From: Micropterix aruncella
Lineage: Eukaryota > Arthropoda > Insecta > Lepidoptera > Micropterigidae
Length of the DNA: 64,000 nucleotides
Reading direction: 5' to 3'
NCBI GenBank assembly: GCA_944548615.1
Contig: OX155978.1
Location: 2,162,787-2,226,786 of the forward strand
Shown here: one piece after another, positions 39,631 through 51,808 of the stretch
Position numbering within the stretch: position 1 is the stretch's first letter
How the letters are laid out: each line of letters opens with the position of its first letter
Translations under genes and position numbers: made by a program
Notes under the pieces: model-generated
What the model saw: only the letters and a program-made list of their open reading frames with translations
Database searches by the model: none
What the model was told of the DNA's origin: nothing

Positions 39631-40117
39631 CTAGCTGACCCGTGCCCACTTCGTTGGGCGGTAAACAATTTTACTAGTGATGAAATTATGAGTGTGGTTC
39701 GGTTAGTACTGAGTGCTATAATTTATTTCCTTACTGCCAAAAGGAGGGTTATATTTTTACTGCGTATGCATGTATGCATTTGCATTCCAATTTGGCTATA
39801 TTACCGAGTTTCAAATGAGTGAATGAAATGATTATGTTTGAATAAATTATGTTTATTTTAATTGTTCAAAACATCTCTGTATACTATATTAGATGTTATT
39901 TTTGGTACCAAAATATATTGTCTTTCAGGAGTTCCAACCCGAGATACGGTCGCGGTTCCATACCTATGTCGTATTATTTCTTTAACCATTGTTGCTGGTA
40001 AAATTAATATGGTAAAGCATATATTATGATAAAAGAATTTTCAAAATCAGTTTAGTTGATCCAGAGATTACTCACTACAACCTCACAAACTTTACCTCTT
40101 TATAATATTAGTATAGA
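39631..40117 (-). mobile_element. Non-autonomous Helitron, copy 1
   Basis: In its own direction (minus) the 487-bp element begins TCTATACTAATATTATAAAG and ends ...GGGTCAGCTAG. These are the TC start and CTRR-type (CTAG) end of Helitrons. A short hairpin, GCCCA-acgaag-TGGGC, lies ~12 nt before the CTAG. It sits between host A and T, the Helitron target, with no duplication. It has no Rep/helicase coding. Confidence 0.75.
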
Positions 40118-40121
40118 TAAT

Positions 40122-40422
40122 GGGCTCGATTGCGTTTCTTCGTGAACTAAAATCGAAAATTAGTCCGTGTGAACGAGACAGGGTAATAATACGCTAGAGC
40201 GGAGTGTGAGATGACTGGTTGTCACTTTTTCGCATTAAAACTGCCAGCCAAGGTCAAATCTTACGCCGCACGAAATATGCTCGAATTTATTTGGACGAGT
40301 ATACGTTCGACAGGTAGTATTATCGACGATCGTTCGTTTCATATTCCGCTCTAACGTATTGCTCTGTCTCGTTCGCCTGGACTAATTTTAGTTTTAGTTG
40401 AAAAAGAAACGTAATCGGGCCC
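40122..40422 (+). repeat. Family D fold-back MITE, copy 2
   Basis: Left end GGGCTCGATTGCGTTTCTTC. Right end in reverse complement GGGCCCGATTACGTTTCTTT. The arms are complementary over ~90 bp with mismatches. It lies 4 bp from a Helitron end. 'aat' on both sides may be a 3-bp target duplication. Confidence 0.65.
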
Positions 40423-40499
40423 AATATTTAAAAAACTACTTTTTGTGACCTAAATATAAAAGTTAGACATATGCTCTCGCTGACTTTTTTGTAGGCATT

Positions 40500-40768
40500 A
40501 TCAGGCTCTAGAACTCAATCATATAGCTTTCATCGTTAAGGCAGCGTTCGTAAGAAACGTTTTTATTCGACATTTTTTTTCCGACTTACTTTGCAAATCC
40601 GACAACCATGAAAAAGTCTTTTCATTTTTCGGATTAATATATAGACTTTGACACTTACAAATAATGTGGCTTTCTATAGGTAAAAGAGTTTTCAAAATCG
40701 GTTCAGTAGATCCAGAGATTACTTCCCACAACCTCACAAACTTTACCTCTATATAATATTAGTATAGA
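40500..40768 (-). repeat. Partial Helitron of the same family
   Basis: The 5' end, TCTATACTAATATTATATAG, is present at 40,768 reading down the minus strand. The family's body ('gatccagagattact', 'cctcacaaactttacctct') is conserved. The CTAG end is not clearly present. Confidence 0.55.
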
Positions 40769-41164
40769 TCATCAACCCACCGCATGGTGTTTGATCTTAA
40801 ACGGCTTTCACGTATTATTCCTCTCTAAAATAACCCAAATACGAAATCAGTTCGGCTCTGAATATCAGCTTAGCGCGTTAGAGAGTTATCGATTCCAAAT
40901 TATATTGATACAGTATATATTTAGCCACAATAACGTATGCATATGCATTGAATCAATGATCTGCACAATGGCAAACACTTCAACGATGAAATTGCCGTAT
41001 TATTAATAGTTCACCGGAGTTTCGCTTTGGTGTAATATTTAGTCTAATACAGTCAGATATTAAATACCAGGTATATATAAGTATATATACCAGTTATTTA
41101 ATATCTGATTAATATCGGACTGATATCGGATTGTATAGATAGGTAATATCTAATAACAGGTACA
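40769..41164. other. Unassigned segment of the repeated block
   Basis: No gene recognised. A short palindromic area of 'atataagtatatatacc' type lies near 41,072-41,090. Confidence 0.3.
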
Positions 41165-41980
41165 TTTATTTCGTAATTTATTTATTTATTCACGAATTAA
41201 TTACTATAAAACATTGAGTTTGCTTACAAAAATAACAGGATCCGAATGGCAAATCGTTAGGCGCTCTCTAACAATCAAGCAGGAAATAAACCGTAACCGT
41301 ATAAAAGTCGTAAACCGCAGGAAATATGCAAATAATTTTTTTTATTATTTACCAAAAATGCCTAATTTTGTAGTTTATACAAGGAAGTCACGATAATTAG
41401 AAGTAATTGATTGATGAATGACGTGACTCCCTGGTATAAAACTACAAAATTAGGCATTATTGGTAAATATTTTTATAAAATGCATATTTCCTGCGGTTTA
41501 CGATCCCCTCCCAGCCCGCGACGTAATGCTTGACAAGCATGCTTGATCGTCTAGAGAGCCCCTTAACCTTTTGCTTATTTGATTCTGTCACCCAACTGGG
41601 ACTAGCCCGTTCCAGGGTGGACAGGACTCTAATATTAGAATAAATTATCTAAACGTTTTAGTAAAATGCTAATAACACTAAATTGCCCTAAAATGTTGTC
41701 CTCATAAAAAAATATTAAAAGACAGTATAATAAATAAAATGCAATTCCATTATATAATCGGCAATAAATGGAATATACCTAACATTCGATTAAATAGAGA
41801 ATGACAAACAGAATTGTCTTAAAATTAAAATAAATAGAAAAATAAAGTAATAAGTTATAAAAGTAAAAAAGAAGTCATTAGTATTTAATATAATATGTTA
41901 AGTAATATAAAATTTAATATAAAAAATATCTAGATGATAAAGTACAATTCATTGTCAAAACAATATATAACAACAACAAT
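41165..41980 (-). repeat. LINE 3' end, family C, copy C5, split by a MITE
   Basis: A longer minus-strand copy of family C. Plus-strand order: tail near 41,165-41,200, core 'cacccaactgggactagccc' near 41,590, body to ~41,980 ('caatgaattgtacttt' in reverse complement). It is interrupted at 41,260-41,562. Confidence 0.7.
41260..41562. mobile_element. PIF/Harbinger-like MITE with TTA duplication, copy 1
   Basis: A 303-bp fold-back element inserted in family C. The ends GGCGCTCTC... and ...GAGAGCCCC are inverted repeats, and further inside 'cgtaaaccgcaggaaatatg' and 'atgcctaattttgtagtt' have inverted partners. TTA at 41,257-41,259 and 41,563-41,565 flank it. The uninterrupted family C has a single TTA here (aaccTTAacc in that orientation). 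A TWA-type 3-bp duplication fits PIF/Harbinger. Confidence 0.75.
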
Positions 41981-42329
41981 AATAACTGTTTCACAAATGC
42001 AATCATGTGCCATCAATTTTGAATGAAAAAGCAAATAATTCTTCAATTAACAATTATTTTTAATTGCCAAGAATCAAACAATTGACTTTTTTAAATATTA
42101 TTAGATCAAAAAAAATAATACAACGTTTTTACTCGTATCTACATTAAACATGGATTGTATCGCTCCTAACTAGGCAGAGACTGTTCTCAGGAGAATACCA
42201 ATACCAACACCAAATGTTTATAGATATAAATAACTTCCACACAAAAAAATCCGAATTAAATTATTTAACTCTTGGAGTAAATGGGTATTTTCATGGATGC
42301 ATCTGTCTCTTTTGCAGGATTTTCGGCGA

Positions 42330-42495
42330 CATCGACTTAAAGTACTATAACTAGGAAACTACTACACCAATAATAAAAAGAACAACTGCACAAAGATTGC
42401 ATTGAAATTTCGAATATAGAATATTGAAATATCATTTTGTAAAACAATTAGATAATTATGAATAAATATGAGATCATCAAAGAAGTGAAAAAACC
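42330..42495 (+). repeat. Element X distal segment, dispersed copy
   Basis: It resembles 5,975-6,130: 'agtactataacta.' then 'attagataattatgaataaa'. A ~45-bp direct repeat containing 'gcgaccagatttggt' follows at 42,495-42,575. Confidence 0.5.
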
Positions 42496-42768
42496 GCGCG
42501 ACCAGATTTGGTCGACTCGTACTCAACGGATAATTGTTTCGCGACCAGATTTGGTTGACTCTTACTCAACGGAAAAAATCTAATTGTCAGTAGACTAAAA
42601 TAATTTCACAATTAGAAATAAGTAATTATTATTAGGGAGTAGGTAATATTGAATAATAATGAGTAATAGGTAATATTAATTAATAATTAGTAAGTATGTG
42701 TAGTACACAATAAGTACTTAAATAGAATAAATATATAATTGTATAGCAAATAACAAAATATTCTAAAA

Positions 42769-43340
42769 TTGTTACTAATGATTTTATTCTTATGTCTTTT
42801 TTCTGCCAAAAAGTTAATTAACCATAATATAAAACGATATTTTTGCGTTTTATGCTCATTCTCAATATGTATTACTCATAATAATACGGACTTAACCTTT
42901 TTGCTAAAAATTACCTCCAATAATATTAACTGTCCTGACTTACTAAATAAAATTAATCTCCGTGTTCCTTACAAACTCAATAGATTTAACCCTGCTCTTC
43001 ATGTTCCTCATGATGGTACCAACTATAGGCAAAATGCATTTCTGTGGCGAACAAGTGACAATTTCAATGACATGATTAAACGCTTTGACTTTGATCTATT
43101 CTGTACGAGTGTTAACTCAGCTAGGCAGCGGCTGAACAGTGAATTTTTTAGCATTAATTGTTGAATAATTTTTGATGCATTCTTAATCGATAGCTTTAAT
43201 TGAAAGATATCATATGTTTCTACAACGTTATTTAAACGTGAAAACCTTTAATTGGCTCTCTGCTATGTTACTCCGGCATTGTTAAATTATAATTAGCTGT
43301 TGGTTTTCCTGAAAATAATTAAATAAATAAATAAATAATT
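42769..43340 (+). pseudogene. LINE ORF2 C-terminal fragment with tail, copy 1
   Basis: The frame 42,769-43,164 encodes LTFLLKITSNNINCPDLLNK, INLRVPYKLNRF, GTNYRQNAFLWRTSDNFN. This resembles the extreme C-terminus of Jockey-like LINE ORFs ('L..i.f.vP.r..R....f.......tnY.....+.R....N'). It is followed by a short 3' UTR and an (AAATA)n tail at 43,318-43,337. It is strongly 5'-truncated. Confidence 0.7.
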
Positions 43341-43390
43341 TACCCATTCTTAGAACAAAAAAATTGTAGTGACGTTTTCCAAATGACGTG

Positions 43391-43627
43391 GGAGCTAATG
43401 GGCCTCGATGCAGTTAGGCCACTAAGACTCATGCGTGTTGCTTCGGTCAACACCCATCCGGTAGCCACCACGCAGAAGTGCGGTCCAGTTTCCCATAGGA
43501 ATTAACTTTCAGGCGCTCCTAGACGGTGTACGTACCTTGCGGCGTCAGCCAATCGACTGTGCATTCCGACTGATACTTGGGGGAGTCTGGAAACTTCTTG
43601 TTTGAAATAGAGCAAGGGTAGTTGTTA
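43391..43627 (-). repeat. Family A retroposon, copy cut by the N gap
   Basis: It begins 'gggagctaatgggcctcgat' and runs into the gap. The complete version of the same copy is at 52,703-53,336. Confidence 0.75.
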
Positions 43628-43827
43628 NNNNNNNNNNNNNNNNNNNNNNNNNNNNNNNNNNNNNNNNNNNNNNNNNNNNNNNNNNNNNNNNNNNNNNNNN
43701 NNNNNNNNNNNNNNNNNNNNNNNNNNNNNNNNNNNNNNNNNNNNNNNNNNNNNNNNNNNNNNNNNNNNNNNNNNNNNNNNNNNNNNNNNNNNNNNNNNNN
43801 NNNNNNNNNNNNNNNNNNNNNNNNNNN
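43628..43827. other. Assembly gap, exactly 200 N
   Basis: A round-number gap placed between the end of block copy 1 and the start of block copy 2. Its length is a placeholder, not a measurement. Confidence 0.98.
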
Positions 43828-44107
43828 GTATTACCCACGCTAGAGCTGCCGCACTTGGAAAGTTTTATAAATGATCGAATCGTCTACATTACTATATCGC
43901 AAAGCTTCATATAATTTCTAGTTTAAGAGAAAATAAGGACTATCGCGGTTGTTTGACATTATAAATAGAACAAAAACAAATTTCCCGCATGGACATTGTA
44001 GCAGATCACAGCTGTTTCTGCGATGTTGCAACCCGGCGTTTTTCAACCCGATATTTTGACGATGTTACATCCGCCATTGTCTACAGTGCTGTCAATCGCC
44101 ATTGTCT

Positions 44108-44213
44108 ACAGTGCTCCCGGGGAGGCTACTCTTCCACACACAATTTTGTATAAGCATTCAATTATGATAGCCCGTTCTAAATTTCACCATGACATGGCTG
44201 CTGCATCCAGGGA
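44108..44213 (+). repeat. Family F single unit, present only in block copy 2
   Basis: About 110 bp ('cacaattttgtataagcatt', 'gacatggctgctgcatccag') inserted relative to block copy 1 next to the family A fold-back. Confidence 0.5.
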
Positions 44214-44465
44214 GTTAATGGGCCCTTGTTGAGTTGGCCACGAAGACCCATTTGTTCGGGATCGGTCACACTTACGGGTCAACACCCATCCGGCGGCCTC
44301 CACACATGTAGTGCGAACCGGGGTAGGACTCTGTCCTTAGGGATAGTTTCCCCCAGGGAAAACTGGCCCGTAGGCCAGAGTTCTACCTTGGCTCGCACTT
44401 TTGCGTGGAGGCCGCCGGATGGGTGTTGACCGTCCCACAAGGGCCTTAGTGGCCTCTTTAGCTTA
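44214..44465. repeat. Family A fold-back, copy 2
   Basis: Counterpart of 33,705-33,960, with the same inverted 'acccatccggcggcctccac' arms. Confidence 0.65.
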
Positions 44466-44744
44466 AAGACCTTTAGTATAAATTGCAGATAAATATCAGT
44501 GGCATCTGCATGTCGTCTGTGCAGATGGGTTGCCAAAACGTACTATGTCGTTAAGCAATCTAATAACATATGCCTCATGATCAAAAATTATCCGGAATTT
44601 GTCATTTAAACGAACATCTCAAATGTTGTCAAAATTATATTTTTCTATGTTGGTATTTCTGACAATTATTGACGTCACTCTTGAGCACAATCTGTCAGAT
44701 AGTTTATGCGTAACACCTTTGTAAACAAGTCACTGTTTGGTGTA

Positions 44745-45367
44745 TTCTGCGAATTTCGCTCTATCGAATTTAGTTGAGCGTAAAGTCTGCCTGAAATTTT
44801 GTGTTTCTAACAAAATATTCTGAGCGAAAGCATTGAAAATGTTAAGGGTAGCCAGCCTACGAGATTCGGCAATTTCGAAAACGCAAGCATACAAGTGGCA
44901 CAAACAGTTTAAAGCGGTTTATACTGTGGTTGATCTGGCATCTCTCTGACTACGAAAACATCGAAAAAGTTAAGGAAATTGTTGTCAAAGATCGCCGTGT
45001 GAGCATCATGGAAATAAAGGCTGATCTCTCTTGGTGTCTCGTTCGGAATCGTGCAAAGTGTTATTCACGATGTTTTGGACATGAGACGTGTTGAAGTGCG
45101 GCTCATGCCGGGATTGCTGTATTTTTTGTAGAAACAGCATCGCTTTGATAACGCTGAAGAGATGCTTTATTTGGGCTAAAATGTTATCGGAGGCATTTTT
45201 ATCGATAACGATACATGGGCCTATGAATATGACATCGAAACGAACTAACAGTTATCGAAATGACGCTTCCCATACGAGCCGAAACCCAAAAAACCGCGAC
45301 CAAGTCGATCCATAATCGAGGTTTTGTTGACGGTTTTCTTTGATTGCCGAATTCGTACTGGCGCACA
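44745..45367 (+). pseudogene. Mariner-like transposase, degenerate, copy 2
   Basis: Counterpart of 34,240-34,860, with the same relic motifs (KVKEIVVKDRRVSIM, VLDMRRVEVR, TWAYEYDIET). It has a 4-bp 'ctct' insertion near 45,027 that adds a further frame change. Confidence 0.75.
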
Positions 45368-45419
45368 AAATAGTATATAAGGAGTATTAATGTGAGCGTA
45401 CTGAAGCATTTGAAGGTGA

Positions 45420-46030
45420 ATGTTTGTAGAAATGGTTATCGAATCATGACAGACTAACCATACATCAAATGTTAGAAATATAGTTTAATAAAACTTAGGT
45501 GATCAAATTATTTGACTTTGTTGTTATATATTATTTTGACAATGAATTGTACTTTTTTTGACTAGATATTTTCATATTAAATCCTTTATTACTTAACATA
45601 TATTAAATATTAATGACTGTTTCTTTTTTTTCTCACATATAATTTTACTTATATTATTTAATCGAATTCAATATTATTGCCGATTATATAATGGAATTGC
45701 ATTTTATTTATTATATTATCTTTTAATTTTTTATTATTATTATTAATTTTTTTACTTCTTTTTTTTTTGTTTGAAGACCACATTTTAGGGCAATTTAGTG
45801 TCATTAGCTTTTTACTAAAACTTGTACATTTGTAGGCAACCAAGCAATCAAGCAAACTTGATTGTAATATTGGAGTCCTGTCCTCCCTAGAACGGGCTAG
45901 TCCCAGTTGGGTGACAGAAACAAATACCTAAGCAAAAGGTTAAGGTTTTGCCATTCGGTTCCTGTTATTTTTGTAAGCTAATCAATGTTTTATCATAATT
46001 AATTCTTAAATAAAGAAATAAATAAAATTT
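45420..46030 (+). repeat. LINE 3' end, family C, copy C6 (hybrid)
   Basis: The 5' part (to ~45,775) follows copy C2 and the 3' part follows copy C3 ('gtaggcaaccaagcaatcaa', 'ggagtcctgtcctcccta'). It therefore looks like the product of recombination between two such units. Confidence 0.75.
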
Positions 46031-46749
46031 GTATTGCCTGCGATGGAGATTACTTTGAAGGGAATAAAATAAATATCGATGAATAACTAAATCGTTTTCG
46101 TTATACTGACAAATTTCGGGTACTTTTTGACCATAAGGGATAATCGATGGTATTAGATATTGAAATCTGACGGTATGTTGTCACATAAGACAGTAAGACT
46201 GACCACCACTGTAACACGTGAAAAAAAAAATTACGTCTAAGATAAATCAACTGCATTCATTATCATTCTTGCCGCGAAAAAAAAACAGGTAGAAGACCAA
46301 CATATTCCCATACAGAGTTGTACCGTGCCAAACAATTCGCCTAGTTCGTTAATCCGCCTGAAAAGTAGAGCCTGCCGTCCTCCCAAAAAGTTTGATCTGA
46401 TACTTTAACGTAGCCGGCGAAACTCCACGGATAGAAGGAAAAACGCCTCAAACGGTTTGGAAAAAATCCGCAACATCGTCTAGGGTTACTCACGAGCACA
46501 AAACTTTGGCGGATCAAAGTATGTTATTCTTACCAAGTGGAATTAGACGATGATTTTTGATGAATTAGAGGTGGCTAAATTATTGGAGTTTACTTCTTAA
46601 GAATTAATTTCATTTAAAGCCCCACGGCACGACAATTTGATGGGTAATAAAATCTAGCGGTAACAAATAGCATTATGTTTTCATAAATGAATTAATGTTG
46701 GCGCTATCTAAGCAGAATATTTTATCTTTCCGTAACATAGCAATGACAC

Positions 46750-46930
46750 GTTCAATCAATCAATCCATCAATCGATCAATTGATCAATTAATCAATCGAC
46801 TAATCGATCAATCGACCAATCGATCAATCGACCAATCGATCAATAGACCAAACGACCAATCGATCAATCGATCAATCGATAAAACGATCCAACGATCAAT
46901 CCATCAATCAATCAATCAATTAAGCAAGCA
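46750..46930. repeat. Degenerate (ATCR)n microsatellite, copy 2
   Basis: Counterpart of 37,336-37,515 with single-base differences (for example cgataaaacg for cgatcaaacg). Confidence 0.85.
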
Positions 46931-46967
46931 AGCAATTTTATATGAACAAAAGTATATATGTACATTT

Positions 46968-47131
46968 ATTTATTTATTTATTTATTTAAGAATTAATTAC
47001 TATGAAACATTGATTAGCTTATAAAAATAACAGGAACCGAATGGCGAAACCTTAACCTTTTGCTTATTTGTTTCTGTCACCCAACTGGGACTAGCCCGTT
47101 CTAGGGTGGACAGGACTCCAATATTACAATC
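46968..47131 (-). repeat. LINE 3' tail, family C, copy C7
   Basis: Counterpart of 37,557-37,722. The ATTTA tail is slightly different in length. Confidence 0.7.
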
Positions 47132-48060
47132 GTGCTTTCAGTATTTTAAGAAATGCGTTTATTTATTACCCCCTTTGCCAATTGTATATATTCAATGACA
47201 ATCGTACTTAAAGAGTAAACTCCAGTCGCGCGTCGTAGCTGACACGCATATTTTTTTTAGTGCAAGGGCAAAAATTAGATTGTTATCAGTTTTAATCTGT
47301 TTATCATTATAACGGAAATATCCATTTTGAGCCCCCTTATTCGTTTTTATTTTGAAAACAAACTTGTCAGTCGTCAGAATATAATACTGACCTATCTTGC
47401 GATGGAGTTGAGTCGTAAATATTATAAATATATATATCACAAGAAGCAGTGGACCGCGAATCGATCCCTGAAGTACTCCAAAATGACTAGAAATCCTTCT
47501 GCTTGACTTGATCCCTTTAATTTCTACACTGCACCCAGCGACTATGTACCATGTTTACTAGTGTAAAACCACCATAATATGCCAATATCAAATAAATGAT
47601 TAGCGCAGTAATAGAACCAGCTACTCCCTAGACACTTCAAATTTACCATAGCGACAATTTGCCTATAATGAAGTTATATGTAAGGCGCCGGCAAATAACT
47701 TGTTAAAATAGCCGGCTAAATGTCCCGGCTCCTCCGCCCCCTAGTGCGTTCTTCCCCCACCCTATAATTTCACCGTAATTTGAGTAGCTCGTTACACCAA
47801 ATTGCCCGTTTCGCTGATAGCTACTTCATTCGTCGCTTATATATGAGTGTGTTAGGCGCTGTGATTGGCTGACAGTGATTGTTGGGGGGCCAAAATTGGA
47901 TTGTATACTTATAGATAGACATAAATCTTAGAGTGTCTTTTTTTTTCGTGAATTTTATCTCAGGTTTTGAGTTATAGTCGATATTCAGAGTTAGTTTAAT
48001 AAAAAGTTTATAGTAAAAACACATTTTTAAAAACACGCTTTTCTTAAAATGCTCTGTCCC

Positions 48061-48428
48061 GAGCCAACCTTGGATGAAGCAACTATGTCATAGTGGTACT
48101 TAGAGAGAACTATAATAATTGAATGCTATACAGAATTTCTTGTTTGTGCTGCTGACCGTTGAGGAGTCCCTCGTTGGAAGCCAATCCTGGGTGCAGCAGC
48201 CTTGTCGCGGTGAAACTTATCTATCATAATTGAATGCGTAAACAAAATTTCGTTTCTGTTAACCATTGAGGAGTCCCCTCGTCGTCAGCCAATCCTGGGT
48301 GCAGCAGCCATGTCATGATGAAATTTAGAAAGAGCTATCATAATTGAATGCGTATACAAAATTTTGTGTCTGTGCTGCTGACCGTGGAAGAGTATCCTCG
48401 TCAGGAGTCGATCCTGGGTGTATAATCA
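48061..48428 (-). repeat. Family F tandem repeat, copy 2
   Basis: Counterpart of 38,748-39,115, no differences noticed. Confidence 0.65.
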
Positions 48429-48943
48429 AGTCATACTCACCATAAAAATGCATTGTCATCGGAATTGAACCAACATTTGAAATTTCAACTTCATAGGGTA
48501 AGATAAAATGGTTCTTAATTATGGTTGCAAGATTTGACCTAAACAAACATACATACATACTTTGCAAGGTATATAAAAGCTTGTCATAAAAAAACCCTTA
48601 TGGGAAATTTTCAAATCATAGCAGGTAGGGTAAAATGTCGAAAGGAGTTGTGACATACCTTATGTATTTTTTATTTTACCGGCTCACCAAGCAACAAGGA
48701 GGGAAAGTATTGTGAACACGCTAAAATAATGCTTAGGAATAAAGCATTAAAGACCAGGCGATTCGGACCATTTCTAGATTGAAGCCAGTCTGTTTGCCAG
48801 GTAGTTTTGGTGCGGGAAAATCGACGATAGTTCATTTCATATTTCCTTCTAACGTATTGCTCCGTCTCGTTCGGATGAACTAAGTCTCAATTTCACTTCG
48901 CGAAGAAACGCAATCAGCCCAATATCTTGTAAAATATTGTACA

Positions 48944-49430
48944 CTAGCTGACCCGTGCCCACTTCGTTGGGCGGTAAACAATTTTACTAGTGATGAAATT
49001 ATGAGTGTGGTTCGGTTAGTACTGAGTGCTATAATTTATTTCCTTACTGCCAAAAGGAGGGTTATATTTTTACTGCGTATGCATGTATGCATTTGCATTC
49101 CAATTTGGCTATATTACCGAGTTTCAAATGAGTGAATGAAATGATTATGTTTGAATAAATTATGTTTATTTTAATTGTTCAAAACATCTCTGTATACTAT
49201 ATTAGATGTTATTTTTGGTACCAAAATATATTGTCTTTCAGGAGTTCCAACCCGAGATACGGTCGCGGTTCCATACCTATGTCGTATTATTTCTTTAACC
49301 ATTGTTGCTGGTAAAATTAATATGGTAAAGAATATATTATGATAAAAGAATTTTCAAAATCAGTTTAGTTGATCCAGAGATTACTCACTACAACCTCACA
49401 AACTTTACCTCTTTATAATATTAGTATAGA
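48944..49430 (-). mobile_element. Non-autonomous Helitron, copy 2
   Basis: Counterpart of 39,631-40,117 with the same TC and CTAG ends and an A/T host site. Confidence 0.75.
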
Positions 49431-49434
49431 TAAT

Positions 49435-49735
49435 GGGCTCGATTGCGTTTCTTCGTGAACTAAAATCGAAAATTAGTCCGTGTGAACGAGACAGGGTAAT
49501 AATACGCTAGAGCGGAGTGTGAGATGACTGGTTGTCACTTTTTCGCATTAAAACTGCCAGCCAAGGTCAAATCTTACGCCGCACGAAATATGCTCGAATT
49601 TATTTGGACGAGTATACGTTCGACAGGTAGTATTATCGACGATCGTTCGTTTCATATTCCGCTCTAACGTATTGCTCTGTCTCGTTCGCCTGGACTAATT
49701 TTAGTTTTAGTTGAAAAAGAAACGTAATCGGGCCC
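49435..49735 (+). repeat. Family D fold-back MITE, copy 3
   Basis: Counterpart of 40,122-40,422. Confidence 0.65.
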
Positions 49736-49812
49736 AATATTTAAAAAACTACTTTTTGTGACCTAAATATAAAAGTTAGACATATGCTCTCGCTGACTTT
49801 TTTGTAGGCATT

Positions 49813-50081
49813 ATCAGGCTCTAGAACTCAATCATATAGCTTTCATCGTTAAGGCAGCGTTCGTAAGAAACGTTTTTATTCGACATTTTTTTTCCGACTT
49901 ACTTTGCAAATCCGACAACCATGAAAAAGTCTTTTCATTTTTCGGATTAATATATAGACTTTGACACTTACAAATAATGTGGCTTTCTATAGGTAAAAGA
50001 GTTTTCAAAATCGGTTCAGTAGATCCAGAGATTACTTCCCACAACCTCACAAACTTTACCTCTATATAATATTAGTATAGA
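49813..50081 (-). repeat. Partial Helitron, copy 2
   Basis: Counterpart of 40,500-40,768. Confidence 0.55.
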
Positions 50082-50477
50082 TCATCAACCCACCGCATGG
50101 TGTTTGATCTTAAACGGCTTTCACGTATTATTCCTCTCTAAAATAACCCAAATACGAAATCAGTTCGGCTCTGAATATCAGCTTAGCGCGTTAGAGAGTT
50201 ATCGATTCCAAATTATATTGATACAGTATATATTTAGCCACAATAACGTATGCATATGCATTGAATCAATGATCTGCACAATGGCAAACACTTCAACGAT
50301 GAAATTGCCGTATTATTAATAGTTCACCGGAGTTTCGCTTTGGTGTAATATTTAGTCTAATACAGTCAGATATTAAATACCAGGTATATATAAGTATATA
50401 TACCAGTTATTTAATATCTGATTAATATCGGACTGATATCGGATTGTATAGATAGGTAATATCTAATAACAGGTACA

Positions 50478-51293
50478 TTTATTTCGTAATTTATTTATTT
50501 ATTCACGAATTAATTACTATAAAACATTGAGTTTGCTTACAAAAATAACAGGATCCGAATGGCAAATCGTTAGGCGCTCTCTAACAATCAAGCAGGAAAT
50601 AAACCGTAACCGTATAAAAGTCGTAAACCGCAGGAAATATGCAAATAATTTTTTTTATTATTTACCAAAAATGCCTAATTTTGTAGTTTATACAAGGAAG
50701 TCACGATAATTAGAAGTAATTGATTGATGAATGACGTGACTCCCTGGTATAAAACTACAAAATTAGGCATTATTGGTAAATATTTTTATAAAATGCATAT
50801 TTCCTGCGGTTTACGATCCCCTCCCAGCCCGCGACGTAATGCTTGACAAGCATGCTTGATCGTCTAGAGAGCCCCTTAACCTTTTGCTTATTTGATTCTG
50901 TCACCCAACTGGGACTAGCCCGTTCCAGGGTGGACAGGACTCTAATATTAGAATAAATTATCTAAACGTTTTAGTAAAATGCTAATAACACTAAATTGCC
51001 CTAAAATGTTGTCCTCATAAAAAAATATTAAAAGACAGTATAATAAATAAAATGCAATTCCATTATATAATCGGCAATAAATGGAATATACCTAACATTC
51101 GATTAAATAGAGAATGACAAACAGAATTGTCTTAAAATTAAAATAAATAGAAAAATAAAGTAATAAGTTATAAAAGTAAAAAAGAAGTCATTAGTATTTA
51201 ATATAATATGTTAAGTAATATAAAATTTAATATAAAAAATATCAAGATGATAAAGTACAATTCATTGTCAAAACAATATATAACAACAACAAT
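50478..51293 (-). repeat. LINE 3' end, family C, copy C8, split by a MITE
   Basis: Counterpart of 41,165-41,980, interrupted at 50,573-50,875. Confidence 0.7.
50573..50875. mobile_element. PIF/Harbinger-like MITE, copy 2
   Basis: Counterpart of 41,260-41,562 with the same TTA flanks. Confidence 0.75.
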
Positions 51294-51642
51294 AATAACT
51301 GTTTCACAAATGCAATCATGTGCCATCAATTTTGAATGAAAAAGCAAATAATTCTTCAATTAACAATTATTTTTAATTGCCAAGAATCAAACAATTGACT
51401 TTTTTAAATATTATTAGATCAAAAAAAATAATACAACGTTTTTACTCGTATCTACATTAAACATGGATTGTATCGCTCCTAACTAGGCAGAGACTGTTCT
51501 CAGGAGAATACCAATACCAACACCAAATGTTTATAGATATAAATAACTTCCACACAAAAAAATCCGAATTAAATTATTTAACTCTTGGAGTAAATGGGTA
51601 TTTTCATGGATGCATCTGTCTCTTTTGCAGGATTTTCGGCGA

Positions 51643-51808
51643 CATCGACTTAAAGTACTATAACTAGGAAACTACTACACCAATAATAAAAAGAACAACT
51701 GCACAAAGATTGCATTGAAATTTCGAATATAGAATATTGAAATATCATTTTGTAAAACAATTAGATAATTATGAATAAATATGAGATCATCAAAGAAGTG
51801 AAAAAACC
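51643..51808 (+). repeat. Element X distal segment, copy 2
   Basis: Counterpart of 42,330-42,495. Confidence 0.5.

Larger units (their letters stand above)
33418..43627. repeat. Large block, copy 1 (10,210 bp), ends at the N gap
   Basis: This block is repeated in the same orientation at 43,828-52,940. From about 38,030 to its end the two versions run in strict register (offset 9,313) with only rare substitutions, for example near 40,018. The first 4.6 kb differ by several indels: an additional ~1.1-kb segment and ~100 bp near 37,900 here, and ~110 bp and ~25 bp extra in copy 2. Copy 1 stops at the first N. Confidence 0.95.
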
